From: Solibacillus isronensis
Lineage (GTDB): Bacteria > Bacillota > Bacilli > Bacillales_A > Planococcaceae
Direction: 5' to 3'
Assembly: GCF_023715405.1 (NCBI RefSeq)
Contig: NZ_JAMBOC010000001.1
Span: forward strand, 1 to 64,000
Length of the DNA: 64,000 nucleotides
A program made the position numbers and the translations under genes. Below are positions 55,835-64,000 of this stretch, piece by piece. Under the pieces are notes generated by a model. That model saw only the letters and a program-made list of their open reading frames with translations. It had not been told where the DNA came from and did not search any database. The number at the start of each line of letters is the position of its first letter. The first letter of the stretch is position 1.

Positions 55835-55865
55835 AAAGCGCCTGTCAATAGCTGACAGGCGCTTT
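55835..55865. terminator. Bidirectional terminator between ccpA and acuC
   Basis: AAAGCGCCTGTCA and its complement form a perfect 13-bp stem with a 5-nt loop. Confidence 0.92.
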
Positions 55866-55912
55866 GTATTATTTTATAGCTTTATAATTTTGTTCAAACT
55901 TTATTGCAAACG

Positions 55913-57076
55913 TTACGATCGGTTTTTTTCTGTACGAATAATATGTAGTGCTTTTTCAAGCATTCGTGCATTTTTTTCCTCAATTTCTGCTTTACGCGGA
56001 ATAGGATCATATAGAGGTTGTGGATCATTCCATGTCGGAATTAGCGGAACAGGCGATTCAGATTGCCATGTATCAAGCCATTGCTGCGGTAACGCTCCAG
56101 TCGGTGCAGGCTGATCGGTCATCTCTGTCCAAATATGTGACCAAGCCCGCGGGACGACCCGCCAAATATCATATCCTCCGCCACCAACTGCAATCCAGCG
56201 ACCTTCACAATATTCATGTGCCAATTTATGTGCAAGCTTCGGTATTTCTTTATAAATGTTCATCGTCCCGTATAAATGTGTTAGGGGGTCAAAATAATGG
56301 GCATCTGCACCATTTTGTGTCAAAACAACATCCGGTTTGAAGAATTCAAAAACTTCCCGCATTGATTGTTCATATATTTCCAAGAAGCTCTCATCTTCCG
56401 TAAACGCATCAATCGGGAAGTTAAAAGAAGTCCCATATCCTTCACCATTCCCGCGTTCTGTTATATTGCCTGTACCCGGAAACAAATAGCGTCCTGTCTC
56501 ATGAATTGATAATGTACATACATTTGGATCATCATAAAAGGACCATTGAACACCATCGCCGTGATGTGCATCAGTATCTACATATAAAACACGCAGCCCG
56601 TATTTTTTCTGAATATATTTAATAGCTACACTGCTATCATTATAAATGCAAAAACCGGATGCTCTTCCACGGAAACCGTGATGAAGTCCGCCTCCCAAGT
56701 TTAATGCGTGCTGAGATTTACCTTGCAGTACTTGGTCGACTGCCTGTAAAGTCCCGCCGACTAACAATGCGCTTGCTTCGTGCATATTTTTGAAAATCGG
56801 TGTATCCTCTGTCCCAATACCATATGGTTCCCCTTGCTGAGCGGCTAACTCACCATGACCTGCTTTTTTTACGATCTCAATATACTGCATGTCGTGGGCA
56901 AGCGCAATTTCTTCATCTGTTGCAATACGAGCAGGGACGATATCCTCATCTTGTAGGGCACCGATATTTTTCAGTAAATCAATCGTTAAGTGTAATCGCT
57001 TATGGTTAAACGGGTGTGTGTCCGAAAATTTGTAAGTGAGTTGTTCTGGTGAATAAATAAATACAGCTTTTTTCAT
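55913..57076 (-). CDS. acuC: Protein deacetylase AcuC
   Basis: 387-aa class-I histone-deacetylase homologue. It removes the acetyl group that AcuA places on acetyl-CoA synthetase, reactivating it. Metal and catalytic residues lie in HAL...GGGLHHGF, YVDTDAHHGDGVQWSFYDD and GADAHYFDPLTH. ATG 57076 overlaps the acuB stop (ATGA), so it is translated with acuB. The open frame continues to 57103 without ribosome binding site, hence the shorter start. It belongs to the acuABC operon. Confidence 0.95.
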   Translation of the reverse strand: MKKAVFIYSPEQLTYKFSDTHPFNHKRLHLTIDLLKNIGALQDEDIVPARIATDEEIALAHDMQYIEIVKKAGHGELAAQQGEPYGIGTEDTPIFKNMHEASALLVGGTLQAVDQVLQGKSQHALNLGGGLHHGFRGRASGFCIYNDSSVAIKYIQKKYGLRVLYVDTDAHHGDGVQWSFYDDPNVCTLSIHETGRYLFPGTGNITERGNGEGYGTSFNFPIDAFTEDESFLEIYEQSMREVFEFFKPDVVLTQNGADAHYFDPLTHLYGTMNIYKEIPKLAHKLAHEYCEGRWIAVGGGGYDIWRVVPRAWSHIWTEMTDQPAPTGALPQQWLDTWQSESPVPLIPTWNDPQPLYDPIPRKAEIEEKNARMLEKALHIIRTEKNRS

Positions 57077-57720
57077 AATGTAACGCCAGGCAAGTTTGGC
57101 CACAATACATCGTATCCTTGCTTTCGCAACTCTTCAATAATATGCAGCGGATTGATTACTTGAAGACGGACACTTACAATTCTGGATTTCACATTTTCAC
57201 CATCAGGATATACGAGAACACTTAATACATTTGCTTTATTTTCATGGAATACTTTCGTTATTTCAAACAACATGCCAGGTTTGTCGTTTACCCGAATATC
57301 AATTTTAGAACCGGGCTTATGTGCGCCTGTTAATTCGATGTAAGTATATAGTAAATCAGTTGTCGTTACGATGCCGACCAGTTTCCCGGCAGTAACAATA
57401 GGTAAACAGCTGATTTTAGCATCATAAAAAGTCATGGCAACTTCTTCAACGAAGTCTAGCGGATGACCGACTATCGGATTTTTGATCATGATTTTCTCGA
57501 TTGTTGCATCATAAATCGTAGAGTCCGGTTCTTCGCGCAAACGAGAAGGCAAAGCATTTTTCAAGTCATGGTCTGTAATGATTCCTACGACCAGTTTCTC
57601 TTTGTTGACAATTGGCACATGACGGATATTTTTATCTCGCATAAGACGTACAGCATCACGTACTGTGTTTTCGGGCAGGAGTGTATGTATCTCTCTTTGC
57701 ATAATTTCTTCGACAATCAT
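57073..57720 (-). CDS. acuB: AcuB, CBS-ACT domain protein
   Basis: 215 aa. Two CBS domains (EEIMQREIHTLLPENTVRDAV and EKIMIKNPIVGHPLDFVEE) form a Bateman module in residues 1-130, followed by an ACT domain (RVNDKPGMLFEITKVF). CBS/ACT domains bind adenosyl ligands and amino acids, respectively. AcuB is of unknown biochemical function but always lies between acuA and acuC. Its stop codon overlaps the acuC start. Confidence 0.94.
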   Translation of the reverse strand: MIVEEIMQREIHTLLPENTVRDAVRLMRDKNIRHVPIVNKEKLVVGIITDHDLKNALPSRLREEPDSTIYDATIEKIMIKNPIVGHPLDFVEEVAMTFYDAKISCLPIVTAGKLVGIVTTTDLLYTYIELTGAHKPGSKIDIRVNDKPGMLFEITKVFHENKANVLSVLVYPDGENVKSRIVSVRLQVINPLHIIEELRKQGYDVLWPNLPGVTL

Positions 57721-57745
57721 AGTTCATTCCCCTTTGTGATAAGAA

Positions 57746-58378
57746 TTAATACATGAAACGATTTCTAAAGCGAAGTCTGTCAAATCTCTCCAATGTCTCA
57801 TTTCCAACACGTGCCCCAACACGCGCCATTAGACAGTTGGCAGGATGGGAAGTAATTTCAGGATCATCTGTTGCATAATATTCGAAATTGACAGATGTCA
57901 TCATTCTCTCCATCATATTTCGATATTCCCAAACAGATAAACCTGTTCCTTTTAAATCCCAATGCCAGTAATATTCAGTTGTAATTACTAAATAATCTTC
58001 CATTGCATCATCCATAAATGATACTTCCAATAATTTTTTGCCTGCGCCGGACCCTCTAAAAGCAGGAATGACTTCAATGGCACCAAGCTCAATCATATTT
58101 GGAATCCGATCTTCAGACCAGCGTTCCAATGGATCTGGATAGAGATACGTAACATAGCCGACGATTATGTTATCCTGTCGAATGACGATAATGCGTCCTT
58201 CTTCCAGCTGAGCAATTCCGACAAGTGCTTCATGCTGCTGATGGGAAGGTCTAAAAGCTTTTAAATCTTCATGTAATGTGTAGGTAGCAAGTTTTTCGGA
58301 AGAAACAGGTCCTTCTACTAAAACATTACCATTTCTCGTTTTGAGTTCAAGACGATAATAATTTTTCACATGAATCAT
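57746..58378 (-). CDS. acuA: Acetyl-CoA synthetase acetyltransferase AcuA
   Basis: 210-aa GNAT-family enzyme that acetylates the active-site lysine of AcsA and shuts it off. The acetyl-CoA site is ELGAIEVIPAFRGSGAGKKLLEV. It is divergent from its target acsA and first of the acuABC operon. ATG 58378 follows AGGTGG by 7 nt; a GTG two codons earlier is a less likely start. A TATAAT on the minus strand at 58407-58412 is a probable -10. Confidence 0.94.
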   Translation of the reverse strand: MIHVKNYYRLELKTRNGNVLVEGPVSSEKLATYTLHEDLKAFRPSHQQHEALVGIAQLEEGRIIVIRQDNIIVGYVTYLYPDPLERWSEDRIPNMIELGAIEVIPAFRGSGAGKKLLEVSFMDDAMEDYLVITTEYYWHWDLKGTGLSVWEYRNMMERMMTSVNFEYYATDDPEITSHPANCLMARVGARVGNETLERFDRLRFRNRFMY

Positions 58379-58463
58379 AATCACACCACCTGCTTTTAAT
58401 ACATCTATTATACTCTATTTCATGCGAAAATACGCTTAAATTCGCGAGATGTAACTAAATTGA

Positions 58464-58492
58464 TTGAAAGTTTTAAATATTTTGCCTATTAT
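58464..58492 (+). promoter_or_regulatory. SigA promoter of acsA
   Basis: TTGAAA and TATTAT separated by 17 bp, about 50 bp upstream of the acsA start codon. Confidence 0.7.
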
Positions 58493-58542
58493 AGTATTTT
58501 TATTGTAAAATGATTGTAGTTTTTAATGAAAGGGGATTTTTC

Positions 58543-60270
58543 ATGGGGATGAAAACAATGGAAAAGCTAGCAGTTATTCCAGGGGAACATAATTTAAAAA
58601 ATTATGAGGAAACAGCTGCAAATCATGATTGGCAACATAGTGAAACAGCATTTTCTTGGTTTGAAACGGGGAAGGTCAATATTGCATATGAAGCAATAGA
58701 CCGACATGCAACAACACACCGCAAAAATAAGGTTGCTCTTTATTATAATGATGGGAATAGAAAAGAAGCATATTCTTTTTATGATATGAAACGTCATACG
58801 AATAAAGCTGCGAATGTGTTGAAGGAAAAGGCAGATTTAAAAAAAGGGGACCGTATTTTTATTTTTATGCCACGCACGCCGGAGCTTTATTTCAGCTTAA
58901 TTGGTGCATTGAAAATTGGCGCAATTGTTGGGCCATTATTTGAAGCATTTATGGAAGGTGCCGTATATGACCGTTTAATGGATAGTGAGGCGACAGCAAT
59001 CATTACAACGCCTGCACTGTTGACAAGAGTACCGCTGGAAAAGCTGCCGCATTTAAAGACGGTTTTTGTAGTCGGGGAAAATATAGAAGAAACAGATAAG
59101 ATAGTAGATTTTAATAAATATTTTGCAGAGGCATCTCAGGATTTTGACATTGAATGGGTCGATAAGGAAGATGGCTCCATTTTGCATTATACATCCGGCT
59201 CAACGGGTGCACCAAAAGGGGTATTGCAGGTCCATTATGCAATGGTTCAGCAATACCAGACAGCTCAGTGGGTACTGGATTTAAAGGAGACCGATATTTA
59301 CTGGTGTACAGCCGATCCTGGTTGGGTGACCGGAACAGCTTACGGAATTTTTGGACCATGGTTAAACGGTGTGACGAATGTAGTCATCGGGGGCCGCTTC
59401 AGTCCGCAAGCTTGGTATGGAGCAATTGAGGAATATGGTGTCACAGTTTGGTATAGTGCGCCAACTGCATTTCGTATGTTGATGGGTGCAGGTCCGAATA
59501 TTATCGGCAAATATAATCTTTCTACACTTCGTCACGTTTTATCGGTCGGTGAACCATTAAATCCGGAAGTAGTGAAGTGGGGAATGGAGATTTTAAAACA
59601 TCGTATTCACGATACATGGTGGATGACGGAAACGGGAGGCCATATTATCTGCAACTATCCATCGATGGATATTAAGCCAGGTTCAATGGGGAAACCTGTG
59701 CCGGGAATTTATGCGACAATTGTAGATGATCAAGGCAATGAAGTGCCGCCTTATACGATGGGTAATTTGGCTATCAAAAAAGGGTGGCCGGCGATGATGC
59801 GGCAAATTTGGGGGAATCCTGAACGCTATGAATCTTATTTCTTAAAAGGAGAATGGTATGTTTCAGGTGATTCCGCATTTAAGGATGAGGAAGGTTACTT
59901 CTGGTTCCAAGGTCGAGTAGACGATGTTATTATGACGGCTGGAGAACGAGTTGGACCATTTGAAGTGGAAAGTAAACTGCTTGAACATCCTGATGTGGTG
60001 GAAGCAGGTGTAATTGGTAAACCAGATCCGGTGCGCGGTGAAATTATTAAGGCATTTATTTCATTGCGTGAAGGGGTAAAGCCTAGTGAAGCGCTTGAAG
60101 CGAATATTCGGGACTTTGTAAAAACAGGATTATCTGCCCATTCAGCACCACGAGAAATTGAATTCAAAGATAAGTTGCCAAAAACTCGAAGCGGTAAAAT
60201 TATGCGTCGTGTGTTAAAGGCGTGGGAACTCGATTTACCGGCAGGCGACTTATCAACAATGGAAGATTAA
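58543..60270 (+). CDS. acsA: Acetyl-CoA synthetase AcsA
   Basis: 575-aa AMP-forming acyl-CoA ligase converting acetate, ATP and CoA to acetyl-CoA. The P-loop is LHYTSGSTGAPKG, the adenylate motif DTWWMTETGG, and the conserved C-terminal lysine motif is PKTRSGKIMRRVLKA, where AcuA acetylates the lysine. ATG 58543 follows AAGGGGA; the in-frame upstream ATG 58510 lies before it and is unlikely. It is divergent from acuABC, whose products switch it off and on. Confidence 0.96.
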   Translation: MGMKTMEKLAVIPGEHNLKNYEETAANHDWQHSETAFSWFETGKVNIAYEAIDRHATTHRKNKVALYYNDGNRKEAYSFYDMKRHTNKAANVLKEKADLKKGDRIFIFMPRTPELYFSLIGALKIGAIVGPLFEAFMEGAVYDRLMDSEATAIITTPALLTRVPLEKLPHLKTVFVVGENIEETDKIVDFNKYFAEASQDFDIEWVDKEDGSILHYTSGSTGAPKGVLQVHYAMVQQYQTAQWVLDLKETDIYWCTADPGWVTGTAYGIFGPWLNGVTNVVIGGRFSPQAWYGAIEEYGVTVWYSAPTAFRMLMGAGPNIIGKYNLSTLRHVLSVGEPLNPEVVKWGMEILKHRIHDTWWMTETGGHIICNYPSMDIKPGSMGKPVPGIYATIVDDQGNEVPPYTMGNLAIKKGWPAMMRQIWGNPERYESYFLKGEWYVSGDSAFKDEEGYFWFQGRVDDVIMTAGERVGPFEVESKLLEHPDVVEAGVIGKPDPVRGEIIKAFISLREGVKPSEALEANIRDFVKTGLSAHSAPREIEFKDKLPKTRSGKIMRRVLKAWELDLPAGDLSTMED

Positions 60271-60298
60271 CTTTATATGCCAGTACTTCTTAAATCGG

Positions 60299-60325
60299 AG
60301 CGCTTACATATGTAGGCGCTTTTTG
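60299..60325 (+). terminator. Terminator of acsA
   Basis: AGCGCTTAC pairs with GTAGGCGCT (one mismatch) around a short AT loop, followed by five T. Confidence 0.75.
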
Positions 60326-60360
60326 TATTATTATTTAACGATAATTTAGAATAATCTACA

Positions 60361-60406
60361 AATATATAAAAATACAGTTGACTAAATAAATATACATACT
60401 TATACT
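60361..60406 (+). promoter_or_regulatory. argC promoter with tandem ARG-box-like sites
   Basis: A SigA promoter TTGACT (60378-60383), 17 bp, TATACT (60401-60406). Two ARG-box-like 18-mers (60361-60378 and 60381-60398), each ending in AT-A-CA, match the TNTGNATWWWWATNCANA consensus with a few mismatches; the second lies between -35 and -10. Arginine-dependent repression by an ArgR/AhrC protein is inferred. Confidence 0.68.
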
Positions 60407-60468
60407 TATTTTTATCATTTAGAATTCGTAAAAATTTTTCAGCTATATAAAAATGACGAGGTGACAAC

Positions 60469-61503
60469 ATGAAAGCAGGTATTATTGGTGCAACAGGTTA
60501 CGGTGGATTAGAACTACTGCGGTTTTTGCATAATCATAAAGAAGTGGAGGAAATCGGATTATTTACATCCTCTGATGAAGGAACTCTATTTTCGGATAAA
60601 TTTCCACATTTAACGGATATTTATAATCAGCCGTTACTTAAATTGGACGATGATGCATTGGCGGAATACGATGTTGTATTTGCAAGTACGCCGTCTGGGG
60701 TATCAAGTACGATTTTCCCTTCTTTAGTTGAACGGGGACCAAAATTAATTGATTTATCCGGGGATTTCCGGCTGAAAAATTTAGCAAGCTATGAAACTTG
60801 GTATAAAAAAAATCCGGCACCACAGGAAGTAGTGGACCGAAGTGTTTACGGATTATCGGAGTGGAATGAGCCAGCTATTGAAAAAGCCGATTTAATTGCC
60901 AACCCAGGCTGTTATCCAACGGCTGTTTTATTATCCATCTTACCTCTTATAAAACATCGGTTAATTGATCCGAGCTTCTTGGTCATTGATGCGAAGAGCG
61001 GAATTTCAGGTGCAGGTAATAAACCATCACAAGCAGCACATTTCAGTGAAGCAAATGAAAGCTTCTCGATTTATAAAATTAATGAACACCAGCACATTCC
61101 GGAAATCGAACAAGCGATTTCAATGTTTACCGATATCGAGACAGCAATAACATTTAATACTCATCTAGTCCCGATGACACGTGGTATTTTAGCAACTTCC
61201 TATGCACAAGTAACGGAAGGTGTAACACAAAAACAATTAGTGGACTGTTTAACAGATACGTATAAAGATCATCCATTTGTCCGTGTCATTCAAGAGGCTT
61301 CCGCAGTGGGAACAAACCGCGTGAAAGGTTCAAATTATTGCGACATATATGTGAAGCTCGATGAAAGGACAAATCGGGCAACGATTATCGGTGTGATCGA
61401 TAATTTAGTTAAAGGTGCAGCCGGTCAGGCAATTCAGAACATGAATGTCCAATTCGGTCTCCCGCAGCAAACAGGCTTACAACTCGTTCCGTATTTTATT
61501 TAA
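60469..61503 (+). CDS. argC: N-acetyl-gamma-glutamyl-phosphate reductase ArgC
   Basis: 344-aa NADPH-dependent reductase of the ornithine branch. The nucleotide-binding start is GIIGATGYGGLELLRFL, the catalytic cysteine is in NPGCYPTAVLLS, and TTHLVPMTRG (here FNTHLVPMTRG) plus EASAVGTNRVKGSNYCD are family-typical. It is the first gene of argCJBD and follows the ARG-box promoter; ATG 60469 has GACGAGGTG upstream. Confidence 0.96.
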   Translation: MKAGIIGATGYGGLELLRFLHNHKEVEEIGLFTSSDEGTLFSDKFPHLTDIYNQPLLKLDDDALAEYDVVFASTPSGVSSTIFPSLVERGPKLIDLSGDFRLKNLASYETWYKKNPAPQEVVDRSVYGLSEWNEPAIEKADLIANPGCYPTAVLLSILPLIKHRLIDPSFLVIDAKSGISGAGNKPSQAAHFSEANESFSIYKINEHQHIPEIEQAISMFTDIETAITFNTHLVPMTRGILATSYAQVTEGVTQKQLVDCLTDTYKDHPFVRVIQEASAVGTNRVKGSNYCDIYVKLDERTNRATIIGVIDNLVKGAAGQAIQNMNVQFGLPQQTGLQLVPYFI

Positions 61504-61579
61504 TTTATAAAGATGAGTAATAGATGAAAATCAACCCGCATTTTATGACGAGCATTTTAAATTTAGGGAGGGTCATTAG

Positions 61580-62803
61580 ATGACTTCAACAATAGAAATG
61601 AAAAAATTATCAAGCAAAAATATCGTATCACCAAAAGGGTTTACTGCAGCAGGTGTTCATTGCGGACTTAAGCATAAGAAAAAAGATTTAGCGATTCTAG
61701 TAAGTGAAGTACCAGCTAGCGTTGCCGGTGTATTTACGACAAATGCAGTCCAGGCAGCACCGTTAAAAGTAACAAAAGAAGTTGTATATGAAACGAAAAA
61801 AATGCAGGCAATCATCGTAAATTCAGGAAATGCCAATGCCTGCACAGGTAAACAAGGAGTATTGGACGCATATGAAATGCAACTTCTTGCTGCACAAAAG
61901 CTTGGCATTGCATCTGATTTGGTAGGGGTAGCCTCTACGGGTGTCATCGGGGAAATTATGAAGATGGAGCCAGTTAAAAAAGGTGTGGAGCTATTAACTC
62001 CGGATTCAAAGCTAGAAAGCGGTATTGATTTTTCTCAAGCAATTTTAACGACAGATACAGTAATGAAAAATACAACTTATGCAACAATCATTGATGGCAA
62101 GGAAGTAATTGTTTCAGGAACAGCTAAAGGCTCTGGAATGATTGAACCGAATATGGCGACAATGCTCGGGTTTATTACAACTGATGCCAATATTGCATCA
62201 GAAGAGCTGCAAAAAGCGTTATCGAGTGTAACGGATTGCACATTCAACTCGATCACAGTTGATGGAGATACATCAACGAACGATACAGTTATTGTAATGG
62301 CAAACGGCTTAGCAGGAAATGAACCGCTATCACCTGCACATCCGGACTGGGATAACTTCTACACAGCATTACGTCTCGTATCAGAAGATTTAGCAAAGTC
62401 AATTGCACGTGACGGGGAAGGTGCGACAAAGCTGATTGAAGTAGAAGTGGATGGAGCAGTTTCAGATGAAGAAGCACGTAAAATCGCGAAGACAGTTGTA
62501 GGTTCACCACTAGTGAAAACAGCAGTATTTGGCTGTGATGCAAACTGGGGACGTATTATTGCAGCAGTTGGCTATTCCGGAGCTGTAATCGATCCTGATA
62601 AAATCACAATCAAAATTGGTGGAGCAACAATGGTGGAAAATGGCGAACCGATTAAGTTTTCCGAAGAAGAGCTCATCGAAATTTTAAAGCAACATGAAGT
62701 AAAAATATATGTGTCACTTGAAGTCGGTAAAGGGCACGGATTCGCCTGGGGGTGTGATTTGACTTATGACTACGTTCAAATCAACGCATCATACCGCTCG
62801 TAA
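61580..62803 (+). CDS. argJ: Bifunctional glutamate N-acetyltransferase / amino-acid acetyltransferase ArgJ
   Basis: 407-aa Ntn-type enzyme that makes N-acetylglutamate and recycles acetyl from N-acetylornithine. It cleaves itself between Ala and Thr in NMATMLGFI (near residue 192). Upstream part has AAGVHCGLK and VNSGNANACTGKQG. Its presence means argA/argE are not required for cyclic arginine synthesis. ATG 61580 follows GAGGGTCATTAG. It overlaps argB by 38 nt. Confidence 0.96.
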   Translation: MTSTIEMKKLSSKNIVSPKGFTAAGVHCGLKHKKKDLAILVSEVPASVAGVFTTNAVQAAPLKVTKEVVYETKKMQAIIVNSGNANACTGKQGVLDAYEMQLLAAQKLGIASDLVGVASTGVIGEIMKMEPVKKGVELLTPDSKLESGIDFSQAILTTDTVMKNTTYATIIDGKEVIVSGTAKGSGMIEPNMATMLGFITTDANIASEELQKALSSVTDCTFNSITVDGDTSTNDTVIVMANGLAGNEPLSPAHPDWDNFYTALRLVSEDLAKSIARDGEGATKLIEVEVDGAVSDEEARKIAKTVVGSPLVKTAVFGCDANWGRIIAAVGYSGAVIDPDKITIKIGGATMVENGEPIKFSEEELIEILKQHEVKIYVSLEVGKGHGFAWGCDLTYDYVQINASYRS

Positions 62804-63542
62804 AATGGTCATCAAGCTTGGTGGCAGCACATTAGAAGGTCTTAACGAGACCTTCTTTCGCAATTTTAAAGCATTGCAGGAACAAGGTATCCAACTCATT
62901 ATTACCCATGGTGGAGGACCTGCGATCAACCGCGAATTAGCTGCTGCCGGAATCGAGTCCCATACAGTGAATGGACTGCGTGTCACGAGTGAAGAAATGA
63001 TCGATATCGTACAGTCAACTTTAATCGGGAAAGTAAATCCTTCACTCGTCCATGAGCTCCATTCGGCAAGTATTTCTGCCATTGGACTGAATGGGTTTGA
63101 TGGCGGGTTGCTAGAGAGTGAATTTTTAGATTATGAAACTTACGCATATGTAGGAGAAGTGAAGCATGTTAATATTAATATGTTAAACTCTTTGACGGAA
63201 GCTGGAATTGTTCCTGTCATTGCGTGTATCGGTGCAACGAAGGATGGGCAGGCGCTGAATATAAATGGCGATACAGTGGCAAGTGAAATTGCATTGGCTG
63301 TCGAGGCAGATTGTCTCCTGCTTGTGACGGATGTAGCTGGTATTCGCATACAGGATGAATATCAGACGGAAGTGACACCAAGCTTAATTGAACAATGGAT
63401 TGGCGAAGGGCATATTTACGGCGGGATGATTCCGAAAGTGCAAGGCGCCCTTAATTGTTTAAATGCAGGCATTCCTTCTGTACAAATTGTTAATGAAACT
63501 TTAACCGGGACGACTATTTTAAGTGAGGAGCTAGTGAAATGA
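62766..63542 (+). CDS. argB: Acetylglutamate kinase ArgB
   Basis: 258-aa amino-acid kinase phosphorylating N-acetylglutamate. Motifs [11 protein letters not shown] near the N terminus, [11 protein letters not shown] and [10 protein letters not shown] are visible. ATG 62766 lies inside the argJ end and has GGGGGTGTGA 8 nt before it; the more typical start MVIKLGG at 62805 has no ribosome binding site, so a 13-residue N-terminal extension is likely. It couples to argD by an ATGA overlap. Confidence 0.94.
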   Translation: MTTFKSTHHTARKMVIKLGGSTLEGLNETFFRNFKALQEQGIQLIITHGGGPAINRELAAAGIESHTVNGLRVTSEEMIDIVQSTLIGKVNPSLVHELHSASISAIGLNGFDGGLLESEFLDYETYAYVGEVKHVNINMLNSLTEAGIVPVIACIGATKDGQALNINGDTVASEIALAVEADCLLLVTDVAGIRIQDEYQTEVTPSLIEQWIGEGHIYGGMIPKVQGALNCLNAGIPSVQIVNETLTGTTILSEELVK

Positions 63543-64000
63543 GTGCATTATTCCAAAATTACGCAAGAAGACCTTTTGCTATTGTCGAAGGAAAAGGAAC
63601 AGAAGTATTTGATACGACAGGGAAAAGATATTTAGATTTTACGAGCGGCATTGCTGTTTGTAGTTTAGGGCATGCACATCCATCTATCGTTGAAGCGATT
63701 CAAAAACAAAGTCAAAAGCTGTGGCATATTAGTAACTTATTTGAAAGTCCGGGACAGGAAAAACTTGCTGCATCATTAGTGAAAGATTTGCATTTATCGT
63801 ATGCATTTTTCTGTAATAGTGGCGCAGAGGCGAACGAAGCAGCTATTAAATTAGCACGTAAGCATACAGGAAAACATAAAATCATTGTGTTTGAACAGAG
63901 CTTTCACGGACGTACATTTGGTGCGATGAGCGCAACTGGACAAGATAAAGTACGTAATGGCTTCGGTCCTTTAGTAAGCGAGTTTATTACATTGCCGTTT
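63539..64000 (+). CDS. argD: Acetylornithine aminotransferase ArgD (N-terminal part, cut by window end)
   Basis: The start ATG 63539 overlaps the argB stop (ATGA). The 154 codons visible read [61 protein letters not shown] and [14 protein letters not shown]. These are the N-terminal and PLP-phosphate (SGAEANEAA) parts of acetylornithine transaminase, class III. The catalytic lysine lies beyond the window. No frameshift is visible. The operon order argC-J-B-D is the Bacillus one. Confidence 0.94.
   Translation, partial: MSALFQNYARRPFAIVEGKGTEVFDTTGKRYLDFTSGIAVCSLGHAHPSIVEAIQKQSQKLWHISNLFESPGQEKLAASLVKDLHLSYAFFCNSGAEANEAAIKLARKHTGKHKIIVFEQSFHGRTFGAMSATGQDKVRNGFGPLVSEFITLPF

Noticed and set aside
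58425..58440. cre-like TTTAAGCGTATTTT upstream of acuA
   Set aside because: Only 11/14 and lacking the TG and C positions; too weak to call without a matrix search, although CcpA control of acu/acs is plausible.
1..64000. CRISPR array, prophage, transposase, restriction-modification or toxin-antitoxin genes
   Set aside because: No direct-repeat array, integrase, transposase or defence motif was seen on either strand; the window is mostly core genome.

Overview
The window is about 64 kb of low-GC, Gram-positive chromosome. It has strong AGGAGG-type ribosome binding sites, many U-tailed intrinsic terminators, an S-box and a T-box. Gene content and order follow the Bacillus subtilis yteA-men-dps-pckA-metK-leuS-ytgP-pepV-sftA-murC-aroA-ccpA-acu-acsA region closely. 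Protein style and the local differences (no ytxJ after ytxH, no menC, an arg cluster after acsA, a large FtsA-like gene) suggest Planococcaceae (Solibacillus/Lysinibacillus-like). That placement is an inference from recognition, not from a search.

Layout. 1-2.1 kb: end of a tRNA cluster (tRNA-Ser 3' end, tRNA-Glu), a NUDIX hydrolase, a MerR/TipAS regulator and a YteA zinc-finger protein. 2.1-9.6 kb: menaquinone synthesis, with menA divergent from menF-menD-menH-menB and then menE. 9.6-13.4 kb: orphan zinc-binding lipoprotein under a Zur box, yidD, dps, ytkD and a YtmA-like hydrolase. 13.5-20.2 kb: pckA, metK under a SAM riboswitch, a hexapeptide carbonic-anhydrase-like protein, a YtpA-like hydrolase lacking its nucleophile serine, and a sodium:amino-acid symporter. 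20.2-26.3 kb: a PF03013-like protein, the mnmL-mnmM tRNA wobble-uridine modification pair, an MFS transporter, and leuS under a T-box. 26.4-32.6 kb: SRPBCC and hemolysin-III-like proteins, an unrecognised gene, a flavoprotein, a MurJ-type flippase and a pseudouridine synthase. 32.7-44 kb: ytzE, pepV, dat, a NERD-like protein, a lipid kinase, trmB, ytnP, a DUF3169 remnant, ytzB, an M42 peptidase, a DUF84 NTPase, a lipoprotein, ytpQ and ytpR. 44.2-50.3 kb: sftA, murC, and ytxG-ytxH behind a SigH-type promoter. 50.3-60.3 kb: an FtsA-like ATPase with a repeat array, aroA (DAHP synthase/chorismate mutase), a 3-hydroxybutyrate dehydrogenase, ccpA, and acuABC divergent from acsA. 60.4-64 kb: argC-argJ-argB-argD (argD cut by the window end) behind tandem ARG-box-like sites.

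How the genes work together. The aroA product feeds chorismate to menF. pckA, acsA and acuABC handle gluconeogenesis and acetate activation, and ccpA is the carbon regulator beside them. A 14/14 match to the cre consensus and a second partial one lie in the ftsA-like/aroA intergenic region. murJ, murC, sftA and the FtsA-like gene concern the envelope and division.

Most of the window is conserved core genome. No CRISPR array, prophage, insertion sequence or defence island was seen. The most unusual item is the FtsA-family protein at 50333-52474, whose C-terminal half is a tandem array of short NG...GD repeats resembling beta-grasp modules. Other points of note are the serine-less YtpA-like hydrolase, the decayed DUF3169 gene and several well-matched operators (Zur, ARG, cre, SigH).
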